DNA of 64,000 nucleotides from contig NW_027192197.1 in assembly GCF_041956535.1 (NCBI RefSeq), positions 73,829-137,828 of the forward strand, read 5' to 3'. The notes beneath the pieces were generated by a model, which saw nothing but the letters and a program-made list of their open reading frames with translations, had not been told where the DNA came from and did not search any database. The stretch comes from Calcarisporiella thermophila CBS 279.70 (Eukaryota > Calcarisporiellomycota). The position numbers were made by a program, and so were the translations under genes. Of the stretch, positions 61,838 to 64,000 are shown one piece after another (within the stretch, counting starts at the first letter, position 1; each line of letters begins with the position of its first letter).

Positions 61838-62098
61838 CTCAATTAGAGGACAATATAATTTTTACATATATATATTTCCCTTTGTATTACTTCGAGATAC
61901 TCTATTTTTTTCCTTCTTTTCCGATCATTGAAAATCCTATTCAAGGGTCGGAAGACCTCGGATGGGCCTGGTGGCCAAAATTATCGAAGCCACTGGAGTT
62001 TATTAATCATCCATGAAATGAGACTTTTGAACTCAAGGTTTTAACGGTTTTAACTTTACACTTCCAGCTAAATAGACATTCTGCTATTTAAATGTGCA

Positions 62099-63435
62099 AT
62101 GTCACAGCGGAATGACTATGTTCTGCTTTTACGCTCGACTGCGGCCACACCTTCAAGGGAAATGGGTTTGCCACTCTTGTCGATAAACAAATGGCACAGT
62201 TCACTCTCACTTCAAGTAGGCCCCTATCATTCTCCTTATATTACTAATTACTGGAGCATTCCTTACAATGTTATGATACACAGGGACATTTAATAGACTC
62301 CAATTGGTCAACTGTCCATGCTACTTCTAGCGGATTGATTTCGATGATAAATTGTAACGTGCCCTCCACTTTTTTTCGCCTCCTTATTGCTTCAGACCGC
62401 GCCAATGCGAAAGCGGTAGTTGCGTATTCGACACAAAGAGAAAAATGCAAGCTGCCTATTGAAGAGAAGAAAATCATGACACCGGTATTTACTGTGGTAG
62501 GGGATGAATGGAGATCCCGTGTCGGTAGAGACTTTCCATTCCGAACATATGGCATTATTACGCCCGCGCAAAGCGATGAGCTCGTCATCCAAGCATTCTC
62601 AACCCATCCTGCCAAGACTAGACGGGACATCCTGGCGTCACTTAGTCCGTCCACGACCCAGACCAATGCCTCTTATTCATACAATAACGAAGGTGGCCCC
62701 ACAAGCATTGGGGAAGATGGCAAATTCAACGCATTTTATATTATAGGGATTTTTGGGATAGCCGTGTTACTATTTGTGGTCATTTTCTGCTGGACACGTG
62801 ATTTTATTTACTGCGCAAGGAGAAGGGAGAGGCAGGAGGGGGAAAATGAGAGCAGAGAAAACGAGAGGAGAGAAAGCATAGTTGTAATGCACTTGGTAAA
62901 AGTTGGAAAAAGGCCACTTACTCTGAAAGAATTGGCGCGGATCCCGATCGTGCGGATACGAGATGAGCCTAAAGAGCAAACAGTTGAGAAGAAAGAGGCA
63001 GTGGTGGTGATTGAGAAGAAGGAGGAGGAGGAGGAGAGGGAGGAGGAACGGAATGAAAAGGAAGGGGCAGATACAGAGAAAAGTGGCCAAGAGAATAGTA
63101 TGAATAATGCCTCGACAACCAACCGGATGGATCACGAAGCCAGTGTCGAAGTAGCCAGCATAGATCGAGGATCACTTTGGAACGATGCCTGCTCGATCTG
63201 TTTGAACGAATTTGGGGCTAACACTCTTATTCGTTTATTACCCTGCCGACATGGATTTCACAGGTAGCGTTGCATCTTAAACTAATGATTATTTAGGAAT
63301 CAAAATGTTAAGCAGTAGATCTCTCTTTTTGCGGGTAGTGAATGTGTTGATAGCTGGCTCTTAGAAGAGGACGCTTTATGTCCTGTATGTAAGCAAGAAT
63401 GTCATCCGGATATAAATCAGGTGGATACCGTCTGA
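62099..63435 (+). CDS. PA-TM-RING-type E3 ubiquitin ligase (397 aa)
   Basis: Exons 62099-62215, 62284-63263 and 63339-63435. All phases join. A protease-associated-like luminal half (about residues 20-190; SDRANAKAVVAYST...PVFTVVGDEW) precedes one membrane span (FYIIGIFGIAVLLFVVIFCW, near 225-245). A cytosolic linker rich in Arg and Glu follows, with an EKKEEEEEREEE helix. The C-terminal RING-H2 is CSICL-x11-CRHGFH-CVDSWL-CPVC, its second half encoded by the last exon. Such ligases sit in endosomal or vacuolar membranes and mark proteins for sorting. The predicted start gives no classical signal peptide (MSQRNDYVLLLRSTAATPS), so an upstream exon may be missed. The PA assignment is tentative; the RING is certain. 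Confidence 0.88.
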
Positions 63436-63786
63436 CAGACCCATAAACCTGTACCTTCTACCTGGAACTTGGCCCCTCGGTGTTCATACCTCTAACCTAT
63501 TTCTATTGCATGCTCTTTGGAGGGATTTGTTTGTCTATGTAGCCGTGTAAATACCATCCTGCAAGTTGGTTTAGTATTTGAGTTATTTTACATCTAGTAA
63601 TAAGTTTTAAAGAGCGAGTGGTTGCATAGGAAGAAAACCTGGCAAATTTTTCTTTTGTGTTGAATCTCGCTTCCAAAGCATAATTTTGATGCTGTACTTG
63701 TGTAAATACAGATTATTTTATTGAATCCCATATAATTGCATATGAATTACATAGATTTTATTACAAAGAGGTGGGTGGATTTGGGT
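63436..63786. other. Convergent intergenic region
   Basis: AT-rich stretch between the RING gene (+) and the small heat-shock gene (-). It holds their 3' flanks. Nothing else was seen. Confidence 0.5.
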
Positions 63787-64000
63787 TTATTGGATGTGGA
63801 TGTGTTTGGCACCTTGGGCCTCGTCCTTCTCAAAGACGATCGTGAGGACCCCACCTTCAAATGTAGCCTTGGCCTCCTCGATCTTTAAATGGGGCGGGAG
63901 CCTGAAGCTTCTTTCGAAAATACCATGTCTCCTCTCCGTTACAATGTGGTTCACGCCCTCGGTTTCGTTAAATTGTGTATGATCACCTCTGATCGTGAGC
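63787..64000 (-). CDS. Small heat-shock protein (Hsp20), 3' part only
   Basis: The reading frame is cut by the window edge. The visible 70 residues are the C-terminal half of an alpha-crystallin domain: LTIRGDHTQFNETEGV, then RRHGIFERSFRLPPHLKIE and EEAKATFEGGVLTIVFEK. They end in a tail with an I-x-I type motif (HIHIQ) that docks into neighbouring dimers. The protein is an ATP-independent holdase that keeps unfolding clients soluble. The upstream part, including the start, lies beyond 64000. Confidence 0.92.
   Translation of the reverse strand, partial: LTIRGDHTQFNETEGVNHIVTERRHGIFERSFRLPPHLKIEEAKATFEGGVLTIVFEKDEAQGAKHIHIQ

Overview
The window is nuclear DNA of a fungus. Protein-coding genes on both strands are interrupted by short introns, about 55 to 100 nt, almost all GT-AG. 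The gene set includes typical fungal members: a Rax1-type RGS protein, a Rho1 GTPase, a PMT4 mannosyltransferase, an HVA/Tudor miniprotein and an earless beta-adaptin. The survival motor neuron gene, DOCK gene, HSPA12-type Hsp70 and frequent introns fit an early-diverging (zygomycete-grade) lineage better than a budding yeast. I cannot name the species. I recognised no tRNA, rRNA, CRISPR array, intact transposon or viral gene.

I rebuilt 25 protein genes by joining exons, checking splice sites, reading phase and protein-family continuity. Left part (0-26 kb): RGS/Rax1-like (+), Rho1 (+), a tail-anchored sulfotransferase-like protein (-), a Gyp5-type TBC RabGAP (-) with an apparent one-base frameshift, a DOCK exchange factor of 2077 aa (-), a short TOM1/HUWE1-type HECT ligase of 1605 aa (-) and a Tudor-less SMN (-). 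Intergenic gaps here are long, 0.8 to 1.9 kb. They contain a 27-bp tandem repeat, a palindrome plus TATA box, a hairpin and a perfect G-quadruplex motif.

Middle (26-44 kb): AP-1/2 beta-adaptin (+), a membrane protein with a PPxY motif (+), MsrA (+), an HVA/Tudor protein (-), an HSPA12-like Hsp70 (-) and Furry/Tao3/Mor2, 2462 aa (-).

Right part (44-64 kb) is compact, with short divergent promoters: YMC1-type mitochondrial carrier (+), Ecdysoneless/Sgt1 (-), mitochondrial uL24 (+), Sds3 (-), Mog1 (+), an unknown secreted four-cysteine protein (-), TFIIIC subunit 6 (+), PMT4 (-), an NTF2-like protein (+), TCF25/Rqc1 (+), a PA-TM-RING ligase (+) and the 3' end of a small heat-shock protein (-) at the edge.

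These are mostly conserved housekeeping genes and do not form one pathway. Several relate to polarity and membrane traffic (RGS, Rho1, DOCK, Furry, TBC, beta-adaptin) and several to protein quality control (TOM1-like, TCF25, RING, Hsp70, sHSP). I see no sign of an operon or biosynthetic cluster. The most unusual points are the missing N-terminal half of the TOM1-like gene and the structures upstream of it, two GC-AG introns, a HECT active-site codon split by an intron, and the TBC frameshift.
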